From: Nitrosospira multiformis
GTDB taxonomy: Bacteria; Pseudomonadota; Gammaproteobacteria; Burkholderiales; Nitrosomonadaceae
Length of the DNA stretch: 64,000 nt
Reading direction: 5' to 3'
NCBI RefSeq assembly: GCF_900103165.1
Contig: NZ_FNKY01000001.1
Location: 2,976,001 to 3,040,000, forward strand
This document shows, piece by piece, positions 9,003-18,180 of this stretch. The notes below the pieces were generated by a model. The model was given only the letters and a program-made list of their open reading frames with translations, had not been told where the DNA came from and ran no database searches. How positions within the stretch are numbered: the first letter of the stretch is position 1; each line of letters starts with the position of its first letter. Made by a program: the position numbers and the translations under genes.

Positions 9003-9794
9003 TTACTTCGATCCAAATACATCTGCCAGGAAACTTTTGGTTTCATCCCATGAGGCCTTGTCTGCAGCGGCATCATATGCGAGCGGCAGGTTGAATTTGC
9101 GCCCATATTCATCTGCGGCTGGGTCGGTGAAGCTATGCTTGACACCAATAAAAGTCACTGCCTTGTAATTGACACCAGCTCTGTCCATTTCCTGCTTGAA
9201 CGCTACCACCTGCTCAGCCGGAATCATGGGATCATCGGTGCCGGTAAAGGAAATAATTTGCGCTTTCACCTTGCCCGGTTGCGCCGGCATTTCCGTTGCC
9301 AATCCGCCGTGAAAACTCGCCACACCTTTCAAATCCTCACCCAGGCGAGCCATTTGGAGTGCCATGCTGCCACCGAAGCAATAACCCAGCGCGGCAATAT
9401 TTTCGGCGTCCACATTCTTCTGGTGCCTTAGTAACTTCATTGCCGATTCAAAGCGCACTTTTGCCAAGGGCAAATTCTTAGCCAACTCGGCCGAAAATCT
9501 TGCAGCCTCATCCGGATGGTGAGCCTGCTTACCATCACCGTACATATCCAGTGCCAGTGCGACATACCCCATCTCCGCCAGCATCATCGCGCGTTTGCGC
9601 GCATAGTCGTTGTGACCCCACCATTCATGAACCACCAATATACCAGGCCGCCTGCCCTTGATTGCGTCGTCATAGGCAATGTAGCCTTTCAGAATGGTAC
9701 CGTCGGCGGTATAGGTTACCTCCTTGCCTTGCACGGTGGCTTGCACGAGCGAACTGCCGAATAACAACGTAGCAAATAGCAGAATATTCTTCAT
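9003..9794 (-). CDS. Dienelactone hydrolase family protein, exported
   Basis: Alpha/beta hydrolase of the dienelactone hydrolase family, about 263 residues from the ATG at 9794. That start has AAAGG upstream and gives a clean signal peptide (MKNILLFATLLFGSSLVQA). Seen: GILVVHEWWGHNDYARKRA near the N-terminus, the nucleophile elbow GYCFGGSMA with Cys, the acid region TGTDDPMIP, and the His in VKHSFTDPAAD, giving the Cys-Asp-His triad. The true substrate of such periplasmic members is usually unknown. An in-frame extension to 9860 has no ribosome site and is rejected. Confidence 0.88.
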   Translation of the reverse strand: MKNILLFATLLFGSSLVQATVQGKEVTYTADGTILKGYIAYDDAIKGRRPGILVVHEWWGHNDYARKRAMMLAEMGYVALALDMYGDGKQAHHPDEAARFSAELAKNLPLAKVRFESAMKLLRHQKNVDAENIAALGYCFGGSMALQMARLGEDLKGVASFHGGLATEMPAQPGKVKAQIISFTGTDDPMIPAEQVVAFKQEMDRAGVNYKAVTFIGVKHSFTDPAADEYGRKFNLPLAYDAAADKASWDETKSFLADVFGSK

Positions 9795-10005
9795 CGTAAC
9801 CTTTGATTGCATAGTTGGATAAATCCATCTCAAAGAATTTAAACACTGTGGGTCGTCCACTAGAATGAACGGCTACGAAGCTTATGCCTTATCGTCACCG
9901 GGAAAATATACCGGGATCCCTGCATATTCCCCCGACTCCCAGCCCCCTGCGAATCCTTATTATTAAAGGACTATCGCCGATATCTCCGATATCTCGTTTT
10001 CCCAC

Positions 10006-10021
10006 CTGTAAGATTTTACAG
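10006..10021. promoter_or_regulatory. Short palindrome CTGTAA-GATT-TTACAG
   Basis: Perfect six-base arms in the intergenic region before the chemosensory operon. A second one, ATCTAT-C-ATAGAT, lies at 10297-10309. Either could be an operator; no known consensus is recognised. Confidence 0.3.
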
Positions 10022-10109
10022 CTATTTAAAGTTTCCGTTTTGTAGTCTCATCACTTCTATTATCAACCAGCGCTAACGACGGAAGTATGGGTTCCCCGCA
10101 TAGCGTAAA

Positions 10110-10218
10110 AATGGATCGCCAGCCAATGGTGGCGATCCATTAATCCGGATATGCAGGTCTTAATATCCGGATAAGTCGGGGAGCGGCTCGCGATACGGGT
10201 ATTGAGCATGAGCCGCTC
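10110..10218. repeat. Three consecutive strong inverted repeats (structured intergenic DNA/RNA)
   Basis: Three perfect hairpins lie end to end. Arms: 10110-10120 with 10131-10141 (AATGGATCGCC/GGCGATCCATT), 10143-10152 with 10163-10172 (ATCCGGATAT/ATATCCGGAT), and 10181-10189 with 10210-10218 (GAGCGGCTC/GAGCCGCTC). A short run of T follows at about 10234. They occupy the middle of a 614-base gap between the divergent hydrolase and cheW genes. They could be a structured RNA, a leader for the chemosensory operon, or stacked terminators. Confidence 0.6.
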
Positions 10219-10408
10219 ACCCTTCTCACCCGATTTTTAATACTGAGCGATCTCGAGAACATCTGTTTCACCATGGGGTGGCAATAAAAAAGCGGCATCT
10301 ATCATAGATAAACAAAAGTCATATTTCTTGCGTGCACTCGATAAACGGGGCACGCGGCACTCTTCGGCCATAAATGGCTGGTAAAGCGGTTATACCTTAT
10401 CCTTTTTC

Positions 10409-10873
10409 ATGCGGGCAAGAATGTTCAATCAATATATTGTTTTCATTCTGGATGGTCAGCGCTATGCACTGCATCTGTCTGCGGTGGACAGAGTGGTGCG
10501 TATGGTCCATGTCACTCCGCTGTCAAGTGCACCGGACATCGTGCTCGGCGTAGTCAATATACAAGGCCAAATCGTCCCTGTCATTAATGTCCGGCAGCGT
10601 TTCAAGTTGCCAAAACGAGAAGTCACCCTGAACGACCTGCTTATTTTTGCACATACAAAACGGCGCCCCGTAGCGCTGGTAGTAGATGCGGTTACGGGAA
10701 TTCTCGAATGCTCCGAGGAAAGCCGGCTCTCGGCGGAAAGTGTTTTTCCGGAACTCGAGTATCTCGAAGGTATCATCAAATTTAAAGATGGGCTGATCCT
10801 GATCCACAATCTGGATAAATTTCTTTCTCTGGAAGAAGAAAACACTTTGGATCTGGCACTGGATACCGCCTGA
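10409..10873 (+). CDS. CheW-type coupling protein, WspB-like
   Basis: A 154-residue CheW domain protein and the first gene of the chemosensory operon. Seen: FILDGQRYALHLSAVDRVVRMV, LGVVNIQGQIVPVINVRQRF and LVVDAVTGILE, the standard CheW series. It should couple the operon's receptor to its CheA at the inner membrane. A second Met at 10421 is also possible (MFNQYIVFIL); neither start has a strong ribosome site. CheR follows after eight bases, so translation is probably coupled. Two CheWs with a TPR-type CheR match the Wsp (alternative cellular function) class of chemosensory systems. Confidence 0.9.
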   Translation: MRARMFNQYIVFILDGQRYALHLSAVDRVVRMVHVTPLSSAPDIVLGVVNIQGQIVPVINVRQRFKLPKREVTLNDLLIFAHTKRRPVALVVDAVTGILECSEESRLSAESVFPELEYLEGIIKFKDGLILIHNLDKFLSLEEENTLDLALDTA

Positions 10874-10881
10874 GGCCAAAT

Positions 10882-12372
10882 ATGCAATTCACGGTTCCCC
10901 ATCCACTGTTGTCCCAGCTAAGCGAATTGCTTTCTACGCAGATGGGCTTGTATTACCCGGAAAAACGTCTGACTGATCTCGAGCGCGGAATTATTGCCGC
11001 CACGCCCGCGCTTGGAGTGGGAAGCCCGGAAGCATGCGTCCGACAGCTTCTATCCGCAACGCTGACGCGTAAACAGGTCGAGATACTCGCTTCCCATCTG
11101 ACTGTTGGCGAGACCTATTTCTTCCGCGAGAAGAAAAGTTTCACCGTACTGGAGGACCATATATTTCCAGAATTGATGCGCACGTGCGCACATGCGAACC
11201 GGCAATTGCGTATCTGGAGCGCGGGTTGCTGCACAGGCGAGGAGCCCTATTCGATCGCAATGCTGCTTGATCGGCTGATCGGGCATTCCGAAAAATGGAA
11301 TGCGACCATCCTGGCTACCGACATTAACCCGGTGTTTCTGCAAAAGGCTGCCGAAGGGCTTTATAGCGAGTGGTCATTTCGCGAAACGCCGGTCTGGATC
11401 AAGGAGCGATATTTCAAACAAAGAAAAAAAGGGCAATTCGAAATATTGCCGCACATTCGTAAACGGGTGACTTTTTCCTATCTTAATCTTGCCGAAGACG
11501 CCTATCCTTCGCTTACCAATGATACCCATGCGATGGACGTGATCTTTTGCCGCAATGTGCTGATGTACTTCAGTCCGGAATGGGTACAGAAAATTGGACA
11601 AAACTTCCACCGGTCACTTGTCAATGGCGGATGGCTCATCGTAAGTCCCGTGGAAAGCTCAAGCAGCCTGTTCTCTCAGTTCAAGGCCACTCCATTCCCC
11701 CAAGCGATTCTCTATCAAAAGACCAAAAAACAGGAATCGCAGACAAGCGTGGCGGAGTACTCAGCCACGATGCCCGACTCGTCACCCAGTGCATCATGCA
11801 TGCCAGCGCCAGCGTTGACGCAAGTTTCCTTTTTTCAGGATGAGAAAATATCCTTTTCGCTGAAACATGTCTCGACGGAGGCATTGTCAGTGGTAACAAG
11901 TGCGTCCGTTCAACCCCAAAACGTGCAGCATACCGGAATCGATCCAGAGCACCATGGCCTTGATGCGCTCTGTCGCACAGCCCGTTCCCATGCCAATCTG
12001 GGGGAGCTCACCGAGGCCATTAAATGGTGTGAAAAAGCAATCGCTGCCAACAAACTCAATCCGGCAGCTCATTATCTCCTGGCAACAATACATCAGGAAC
12101 TGGGGCAAGGCGAAATTGCAGCACAGTCGCTGATGCGCACACTTTATCTTGATCCAAACTTTGTGCTCGCCCACTTCGCGTTGGGCAACCTGTGTCTGTC
12201 GCAAGGCCGGCATCGCGAGGCGGAAAGGCATTTCGACAATGCATTGGCGCTATTGCATGCACACCCCCACGATGAACTTCCTCTGGAAGCGGGCGGACTG
12301 ACCGCTGGACGGCTTACCGAAATTATTACATCCGTGCGCACCAGCCTCTCGCGCTCGACCCCGGAAATTTGA
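10882..12372 (+). CDS. CheR methyltransferase with C-terminal TPR repeats, WspC-like
   Basis: A 496-residue SAM-dependent protein-glutamate methyltransferase for the operon's receptor. Seen: the CheR N-terminal helical domain (about 1-75), LTVGETYFFRE, the SAM site RIWSAGCCTGEEPYSIAMLL, ILATDINPVFLQKA and VIFCRNVLMYFSPE. After a variable linker (about 275-345), the tail carries TPR-like units (ARSHANLGELTEAIKWCEKAI, AAHYLLATIHQELGQGEIAAQSL, AHFALGNLCLSQGRHREAERHF). The TPR-bearing CheR is the Wsp/Frz type, where the repeats mediate partner contacts rather than a pentapeptide tether. Confidence 0.93.
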   Translation: MQFTVPHPLLSQLSELLSTQMGLYYPEKRLTDLERGIIAATPALGVGSPEACVRQLLSATLTRKQVEILASHLTVGETYFFREKKSFTVLEDHIFPELMRTCAHANRQLRIWSAGCCTGEEPYSIAMLLDRLIGHSEKWNATILATDINPVFLQKAAEGLYSEWSFRETPVWIKERYFKQRKKGQFEILPHIRKRVTFSYLNLAEDAYPSLTNDTHAMDVIFCRNVLMYFSPEWVQKIGQNFHRSLVNGGWLIVSPVESSSSLFSQFKATPFPQAILYQKTKKQESQTSVAEYSATMPDSSPSASCMPAPALTQVSFFQDEKISFSLKHVSTEALSVVTSASVQPQNVQHTGIDPEHHGLDALCRTARSHANLGELTEAIKWCEKAIAANKLNPAAHYLLATIHQELGQGEIAAQSLMRTLYLDPNFVLAHFALGNLCLSQGRHREAERHFDNALALLHAHPHDELPLEAGGLTAGRLTEIITSVRTSLSRSTPEI

Positions 12373-12406
12373 AAAAAAGAAAATCAAACGAAAAACCAAG
12401 GCATCC

Positions 12407-13030
12407 ATGTCGCAAGAAAAGAGAAAACCGGCGCCCGTCAACTTCCGCGAGATCGAGCAGCGCCTGGCGACCGCGCGCACCACTATCGAACGTATCTGGG
12501 CGCCAACTACCGAAGAGACACAGCGAATCCTGCGGGCAAGAGCGCTGGCGCTGGCGCAGGAATCCACGCTGGACGAGACCCTCGATGAAGACATTGAGGT
12601 CATGGAATTCACGCTTGCCTATGAACAATATGCGATTGAAACACGCTACGTCCGTCAGGTTGCTGCTCTGGAGAACCTGACACCACTGCCTTGCACGCCG
12701 GCTTTTTTGCTCGGTATCGTCAACTTGCGCGGCGCGATACTCCCGGTCATTGATCTCAGGAAGCTTTTCGAATTGCCGGAAAGAGGCCTGACCGACCTCC
12801 ACAGGATTATCGTACTGCAATCCGGAAAAATACTTTTCGGCATCCTGGCTGACACCGTCACCAGCGTACGCCGTATTTTATTGGCCGACCTCCAGCCGTC
12901 CCTGCCCACCCTTACGGGCGTCCGCAGAACCTACCTGGCGGGGATAACGCCTGAGCGGCTGGTAGTGCTTGATGCGGAAAAACTTCTGATGGATGAAAGT
13001 ATTAACGTGCAGGACCAAGTAGCCGAGTAG
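12407..13030 (+). CDS. Second CheW-type coupling protein, WspD-like
   Basis: A 207-residue protein with an N-terminal helical extension (about 1-60, including EQRLATARTTIERIWAPTTEE) before a full CheW domain (MEFTLAYEQYAIETRYVRQVAALEN; LLGIVNLRGAILPVIDLRKLFELP; GILADTVTSVRRI; YLAGITPERLVVLDAEKLL). The extension is characteristic of WspD-like couplers. It starts 34 bases after cheR and is followed by a 104-base gap before the receptor gene; that gap holds a small palindrome, TCTCGA-TT-TCGAGA (13086-13099). Confidence 0.9.
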   Translation: MSQEKRKPAPVNFREIEQRLATARTTIERIWAPTTEETQRILRARALALAQESTLDETLDEDIEVMEFTLAYEQYAIETRYVRQVAALENLTPLPCTPAFLLGIVNLRGAILPVIDLRKLFELPERGLTDLHRIIVLQSGKILFGILADTVTSVRRILLADLQPSLPTLTGVRRTYLAGITPERLVVLDAEKLLMDESINVQDQVAE

Positions 13031-13134
13031 AGAGAGGGATAAATGAAAAGTACATACGCAAAAAATGTAAGCATGCGCGGTAGTTTCTCGATTTCGAGAT
13101 ACACGGCAAGACGGTGTTTTTAAGGGATCAAACC

Positions 13135-14625
13135 ATGACCATCAGCAAGAAAATCATCGGCGGGTATGCAATCGTACTGGCAATGCTCGCGCTCGTAACA
13201 GGGGTTTCCTTTAATGCGCTCAATCAGACACAGGCCACATACGACCGCTTCTTGAACGTGGACGAACGATTGCTGGAAGGTGCCAACGAGCTTCGGACCG
13301 TTGCATTTGCTCAGCAAACCTATGTACGAGGTACTTTACTTTTCCCGGAACTCCGGAAGCTGAATCGGACTCTTCTGCAAGCCAACGATCGCCTATTCAA
13401 GCAAACCCTGGCAAAAATGCGTCTGCTAATGAGCACTACAGAAGGACATGAACAAGGACTCGAATTTATCAAGGAATTTGAATCTTTCCAGGAGAAACTC
13501 GAGCAAGCTGAGCATGAAACCGTCCGCCTTGCACTGGAGGATAAAATGGAGGAGGCCACCGCCTATGCTATCAATCATTTTCGTCCTCTTAGCTTCGCGC
13601 TCATCGATAAAGCCGCGGAATTCCATGGCCGGAAATCCAAGATGCTGGATAAAGCAAGAGTTCGTCTTACAGAGGAAGTCAGGCTCCTTACGTGGATACT
13701 GGCGGCCGTCTCGCTGTTTGCCTTTCTCGCCGGCTTGGCAAGCGGAGTCCATCTCAGCCGCACCATCACTCGTGAACTGCGGGAAAGCATCGTTCAATTA
13801 TCGGCGTCTTCAGCCGAAATTCTTGCCACTACCACGCAAGTGGCCTCGGGAGCAGCCGAGACTGCGGCCGCCGTAAGCGAAACTACTGCTACCGTCGAAG
13901 AGGTCAAACAAACCGCGCAGCTTGCAAATCAAAAGGCAAGATATGTTTCCGATAGCGCGCAAAAAGCTTCGAACGTTTCCCAGGCCGGCCGCAAATCGGT
14001 GGAGGAAGCTATTCATGGGATGCGCCGCATCCAGGAACAAATGGAATCCATCGCCGAGAGCATCGTGCAATTATCTGAGCAGAGCCACGCCATCGGCGAG
14101 ATCATTGCAACCGTCAATGACCTGGCAGAGCAATCGAATCTGCTTGCGGTAAACGCTGCCATTGAGGCAACCCGGGCCGGAGAACAAGGCAAGAGCTTCG
14201 GCGTAGTGGCGCAGGAGATCAGAAGCCTCGCCGAACAATCCAGGCAGGCGACCGGTCAGGTGCGCACGATTCTGGGCGACATTCAGAAAGCAACGAACGT
14301 TGCGGTACTCGCTACCGAGCAGGGCAACAAAGCGGTAGAGGCTGGCGTAAAACAGTCCACCGAAACCGACGAAGCCATCCGCATGTTATCGGCAAGTATC
14401 AATGAGGCGGCACAGGCAGCCACCCAGATCGCCGCTTCCAGTCAGCAGCAAATGGTTGGCATGGATCAGGTAGTGCTGGCTATGAATAACATCAAGCAGG
14501 CGAGCGAGCAGAACGTAGCAGGCACCCGGCAGGCGGAACTCGCGGCGCAGAGCCTGTATGAGATGGGCGGGAGACTAGGCGCTTTGGTAGGGAGTGAGCC
14601 CGTCCCGATAGCGAGAGCAAAATAA
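13135..14625 (+). CDS. Methyl-accepting chemotaxis-type receptor, WspA-like
   Basis: Membrane receptor of 496 residues from the ATG at 13135, preferred over the GTG at 13114 because AAGGG lies eight bases before it. Seen: TM1 (about 11-30, YAIVLAMLALVTGVSF), a helical periplasmic domain of four-helix-bundle type (about 31-180), and TM2 (LLTWILAAVSLFAFLAGLASGV). A long coiled-coil signalling domain follows with the kinase-contact hairpin (TVNDLAEQSNLLAVNAAIEATRAGEQGKSFGVVAQEIRSLAEQS). No HAMP domain is obvious after TM2, and there is no C-terminal CheR-binding pentapeptide, fitting the TPR-type CheR. The ligand is unknown; Wsp receptors respond to surface contact in Pseudomonas. Confidence 0.92.
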   Translation: MTISKKIIGGYAIVLAMLALVTGVSFNALNQTQATYDRFLNVDERLLEGANELRTVAFAQQTYVRGTLLFPELRKLNRTLLQANDRLFKQTLAKMRLLMSTTEGHEQGLEFIKEFESFQEKLEQAEHETVRLALEDKMEEATAYAINHFRPLSFALIDKAAEFHGRKSKMLDKARVRLTEEVRLLTWILAAVSLFAFLAGLASGVHLSRTITRELRESIVQLSASSAEILATTTQVASGAAETAAAVSETTATVEEVKQTAQLANQKARYVSDSAQKASNVSQAGRKSVEEAIHGMRRIQEQMESIAESIVQLSEQSHAIGEIIATVNDLAEQSNLLAVNAAIEATRAGEQGKSFGVVAQEIRSLAEQSRQATGQVRTILGDIQKATNVAVLATEQGNKAVEAGVKQSTETDEAIRMLSASINEAAQAATQIAASSQQQMVGMDQVVLAMNNIKQASEQNVAGTRQAELAAQSLYEMGGRLGALVGSEPVPIARAK

Positions 14626-14630
14626 AATTT

Positions 14631-16985
14631 ATGATAAGCAAAAATGATGAGCTTTTGAGAAAGCTCCTTGCAACGTTTCAAGTTGAGGCGGATGCTCATC
14701 TCCAGGCAATGTCGTCTGGACTGCTCGCATTGAAAAAAATACCGGTGGGCCAGCAATTGGCTGATATTGTCGAAAGGATCTTCCGGGACGCGCACAGCTT
14801 GAAAGGTGCCGCCCGGGCAGTCAACCTCACGCAGATCGAAGCGGTCTGCCAATCGCTGGAAAACGTCTTCTCCGCGTTGAAAGACAAGCATCTTCCTGTC
14901 TCATCGCCGCTGATCGACCTGTTACTCCAGACCACCGATGCGCTGAGTGGGCTTCTTACTGGGGCTAATAGTGTAGCCGGAGCACAAAAACCTCGGGTGG
15001 CGACACTGATTCGACAGCTCGACGACGCATTCAGGGAGCCATTGTCCGAGTTCGCCAACCCCGCCCTGGCGCCGCAGATGGCTCCGCCCGACCAACCCAC
15101 CACCCTGCCCCCCGATGTACCCGCCGAACCGGATAAGAGTATGCAGATGCTGACCTCCACTCCCGGCCTGGCATCAACGACAGTCAGAGTCTCCGCCACC
15201 AAACTCGATGCCGTAATGCGTCAGGTTGAGGAATTGCTGCTGCCGCGTCTGGCGGTGAATCAACGCACCAAGGAGCTCACCGAGGCCGCCGCGATGCTTG
15301 CGGCATGGAAAAGACAGCGGCTGCATATTCAGCCGGCATTACGGCTTGTTGATCGTGAATTTGCGCGCAATATCAAGGATGGCAGCGCCTCCCGAAGGAA
15401 GCTTGAGCTTCCCCGGTTGCTCAAATATCTGGATGCCGAGCAACTCCACATGAAAATGCTTGAGGATCGCCTGGCAAGCCTGCAACGGGCAGCCGAGCAG
15501 GATCAGCGCGTATTGGCCGGCATGACCGACAGCCTGCGGCACGATGTCAAGGAGATGCAGTTACTGCCGTTCTCCTCGTTGCTGGATATTCTCCCTCGAT
15601 TATGCCGCGAGTTGGCCCGCGAGCAAGGCAAGAACGTAGATCTGGTGATTCAGGGCAGCGAAATAGAGATTGATCGGCATATTCTGGAGGAGATGAAAGA
15701 TCCACTTATTCACCTTGTGCGTAATTGCATTGATCACGGCATCGAGCAACCGGCGGCGCGCTTGGTCAAGGGCAAGCCGTCACACGGAACCATCACCCTG
15801 GCATGCTCGCAGAAAGACGGTGGCATGGCCGAGGTACTGGTGGCCGACGATGGTGCGGGCATCAATATCCCCCTGATAAAAGCCGCAGCGCATAAGCTCG
15901 GTATTGTTTCTGCCGAAGAGGCGAAACAGCTCGGTGAACGGGAATCGATGGCACTCGTTTTTCAATCCGGTGTAACCACCAGCCCCATTATTACTGATAT
16001 CTCCGGGCGCGGACTCGGGCTTCCAATTGTAAGTGAAAAAGTCGAACGCTTGGGTGGCACCATTCTGGTCAAGTCAAGCCCTGACGAGGGAACCGCCTTT
16101 CACCTGCTCCTGCCGCTAACGCTGGCAAATTTCCGTGGCGTCCTCATTCATGCCGGCAGGCAGCTTTTCGTCATTCCGTCGACGAGTGTTGAACGGGTGG
16201 TTCGGATCGCCAACAAGGAAATCCAGACGGTGGAGAACCGTGAAACAATCCTGGTGGATGAGCAACCGGTTTCTCTGGTCTGGTTAAGCGATGTGCTGGA
16301 ATTGCCACGTCATGTCATAGCGGCTGAACCCGCAGGCGGTATGAGCGCATCAGCTGTGATTCTTGGCTCGGGCCTTGCCCGCATCGCATTTTTGGTGGAA
16401 GAGATTCTTGGTGAACAGGAGGTGCTTGTCAAAACACTCGTCCGGCCATTGACGCGAGTACGCAATGTCGCGGGGGCGACGGTGCTGGGAACCGGGCGGG
16501 TAGTACCTGTGCTAAATGTAGCTGATTTACTGAAATCGGCTACGAAGCGCCCTGCCCGGATGCTCACCTCTGCGCACCAGTTATCGGCTGAAAAGCATGA
16601 AAATTCTAGAAAACTATCCATCCTTGTGGTGGAGGACTCCATCACCTCGCGGACATTGCTCAAAAATATCCTGGAATCATCGGGATATCGTGTGAGTACC
16701 GCCGTGGATGGGGTTGACGGCTACACCACGCTCAAAACGGGGGCGTTCGATCTGGTCGTCTCCGATGTTGAAATGCCGCGTATGGACGGTTTTGGTCTCA
16801 CCGCCAAAATACGTACCGACAAGCAATTTACAGGATTACCGGTAGTACTGGTGACAGCACTGGAATCCCGAGATCACCGCGAGCGCGGGATTGATGCGGG
16901 TGCCAATGCTTACATCGTGAAGAGCAGCTTCGATCAGAGTAATCTACTGGAGATCGTCCAGCGCCTTATCGGGACCCCGTCATGA
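14631..16985 (+). CDS. Hybrid chemotaxis histidine kinase CheA-REC, WspE-like
   Basis: A 784-residue hybrid kinase. Domain order: HPt (about 1-110; phospho-His55 in RDAHSLKGAARAV), linker, dimerisation region (about 185-300), HATPase (N-box HLVRNCIDHGIEQP; G-boxes VADDGAGI and ISGRGLGLPIVSEKVE), CheW-like domain (about 500-635; FRGVLIHAGRQLFVIP), and a C-terminal REC (about 660-784; VVEDSITSRTLL, phospho-Asp in VVSDVEMPRMDGF, Lys in YIVKSSF). It has no P2/CheY-binding domain that I can recognise. It starts five bases after the receptor gene. The CheA-REC fusion is the Wsp arrangement; the gap to cheB is filled by a repeat element. Confidence 0.94.
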   Translation: MISKNDELLRKLLATFQVEADAHLQAMSSGLLALKKIPVGQQLADIVERIFRDAHSLKGAARAVNLTQIEAVCQSLENVFSALKDKHLPVSSPLIDLLLQTTDALSGLLTGANSVAGAQKPRVATLIRQLDDAFREPLSEFANPALAPQMAPPDQPTTLPPDVPAEPDKSMQMLTSTPGLASTTVRVSATKLDAVMRQVEELLLPRLAVNQRTKELTEAAAMLAAWKRQRLHIQPALRLVDREFARNIKDGSASRRKLELPRLLKYLDAEQLHMKMLEDRLASLQRAAEQDQRVLAGMTDSLRHDVKEMQLLPFSSLLDILPRLCRELAREQGKNVDLVIQGSEIEIDRHILEEMKDPLIHLVRNCIDHGIEQPAARLVKGKPSHGTITLACSQKDGGMAEVLVADDGAGINIPLIKAAAHKLGIVSAEEAKQLGERESMALVFQSGVTTSPIITDISGRGLGLPIVSEKVERLGGTILVKSSPDEGTAFHLLLPLTLANFRGVLIHAGRQLFVIPSTSVERVVRIANKEIQTVENRETILVDEQPVSLVWLSDVLELPRHVIAAEPAGGMSASAVILGSGLARIAFLVEEILGEQEVLVKTLVRPLTRVRNVAGATVLGTGRVVPVLNVADLLKSATKRPARMLTSAHQLSAEKHENSRKLSILVVEDSITSRTLLKNILESSGYRVSTAVDGVDGYTTLKTGAFDLVVSDVEMPRMDGFGLTAKIRTDKQFTGLPVVLVTALESRDHRERGIDAGANAYIVKSSFDQSNLLEIVQRLIGTPS

Positions 16986-16998
16986 GCTCCTTCCCACG

Positions 16999-17097
16999 AT
17001 CCTGAAACCGGACAGATGACCGACACCATAACCTGCAAAGACTTTTCGTATCACTTAATGCTCACCTTTCTGGTGGGTTCACTACGGATTTAGGATG
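16999..17097 (+). repeat. Repeat family A, short copy A4, between cheA and cheB
   Basis: Left end ATCCTGAAACCGGACAGATG resembles the left end of the 240-bp copy at 49299 (ATCCTAAATCCGGTAGTTG), and the right end ACTACGGATTTAGGAT matches its right end. The middle keeps the block CTCACCTTTCTGGTGGGTTC seen in the long copies as CTCA-CTTCTGGGTGAG. About 140 bases of the long form are absent. The copy fills almost the whole intergenic space, and its last bases overlap the ATG of cheB (17095). Confidence 0.65.
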
Positions 17098-18180
17098 ATC
17101 AACGTTCTGGTAGTGGAAGATTCCCCCGTCGTACGTGAATTCCTTATTCACATTCTCAGCTCGGACCCTGATATTACGGTTATTGCAACGGCACATGATG
17201 GCGAGGAAGCGCTCGATCTTGTGCGGCGCTATCGTCCTGACGTAATCACCATGGACATTCACATGCCGAAACTGAACGGACTGGAAGCCACACGCCTCAT
17301 CATGGAAACGAATCCGACGCCCATTGTCATCGTCAGCGGCAGCGAGAATATCCATGAGGTCGCGACGACATTCGACGCGATGGATGCCGGCGCCTTGGCG
17401 GTGCTGCGCCGCCCGGCTGGTATTGGCCATGTGGATCATCAGGCCATGGCCCGGAATATGGTACAGACAATAAAGCTGATGTCGGAAGTCAAAGTGGTGC
17501 GGCGTTGGTCGCATATGCGAACTGTGGTACCTACTTTACAGCCGGCTAACCTGGGCTTGATCCGTGAATCGGCTCAAATCAGGGTTGTTGCCCTGGGAGC
17601 CTCGACCGGCGGCCCATCTGCGATCGAAACTATTCTGGCAGCGCTTCCGAGGAATTTTCCCGTACCCATCCTCATCGTCCAGCACATGGCACCAGGCTTC
17701 GTAGGGGGATTCGTCCGGTGGCTGGCAAACTCATCCAGGCTGCCGGTTCATGTTGCCACTCATGGCGCGCTCCTGCTACCCGGCCATGTCCACATCGCGC
17801 CCGATGAATATCAAATGAAGGTGGAACGCGGAGGCAGAATTGCCTTGACGCAGGACGAACTGGAAAATGGTTTAAGGCCTTCGGTTTCCTATCTTTTCCG
17901 AGCGGTCGCCGAAGTCTACGGCTGCGATGCCATCGCCGGACTGCTGACAGGAATGGGTCGTGATGGCGCCAACGAGTTGCGGCTGCTGAAGGAATCGGGT
18001 GCGGTTACTTTCGTCCAGGACCGGGATAGTTCTGTCGTAAACGGCATGCCGGGCGAGGCTGTCAAGCTGGACGCAGCAATGCTCGTACTGCCGCTGGAGA
18101 AAATCGCCGCGGCACTAACGAATCTAGTGAACCATCAAGGAAAACATTTGAGCGTGATCGATGACATCAAGAAAATTTAA
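17095..18180 (+). CDS. CheB-type protein-glutamate methylesterase, WspF-like
   Basis: A 361-residue REC-methylesterase fusion that removes receptor methyl groups. REC (about 1-120): VLVVEDSPVVREFL and phospho-Asp54 in VITMDIHMPKLNGLEA. The usual switch Lys is replaced by Arg (LAVLRRPAG), so signalling through the REC may be altered. Catalytic domain (about 165-350): Ser170 in LGASTGGPSAIE, His in LIVQHMAPGF, and Asp in LTGMGRDGANELR. The ATG at 17095 has no spaced ribosome site because the repeat A4 runs into it. The next gene overlaps its last 20 bases. Confidence 0.93.
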   Translation: MINVLVVEDSPVVREFLIHILSSDPDITVIATAHDGEEALDLVRRYRPDVITMDIHMPKLNGLEATRLIMETNPTPIVIVSGSENIHEVATTFDAMDAGALAVLRRPAGIGHVDHQAMARNMVQTIKLMSEVKVVRRWSHMRTVVPTLQPANLGLIRESAQIRVVALGASTGGPSAIETILAALPRNFPVPILIVQHMAPGFVGGFVRWLANSSRLPVHVATHGALLLPGHVHIAPDEYQMKVERGGRIALTQDELENGLRPSVSYLFRAVAEVYGCDAIAGLLTGMGRDGANELRLLKESGAVTFVQDRDSSVVNGMPGEAVKLDAAMLVLPLEKIAAALTNLVNHQGKHLSVIDDIKKI

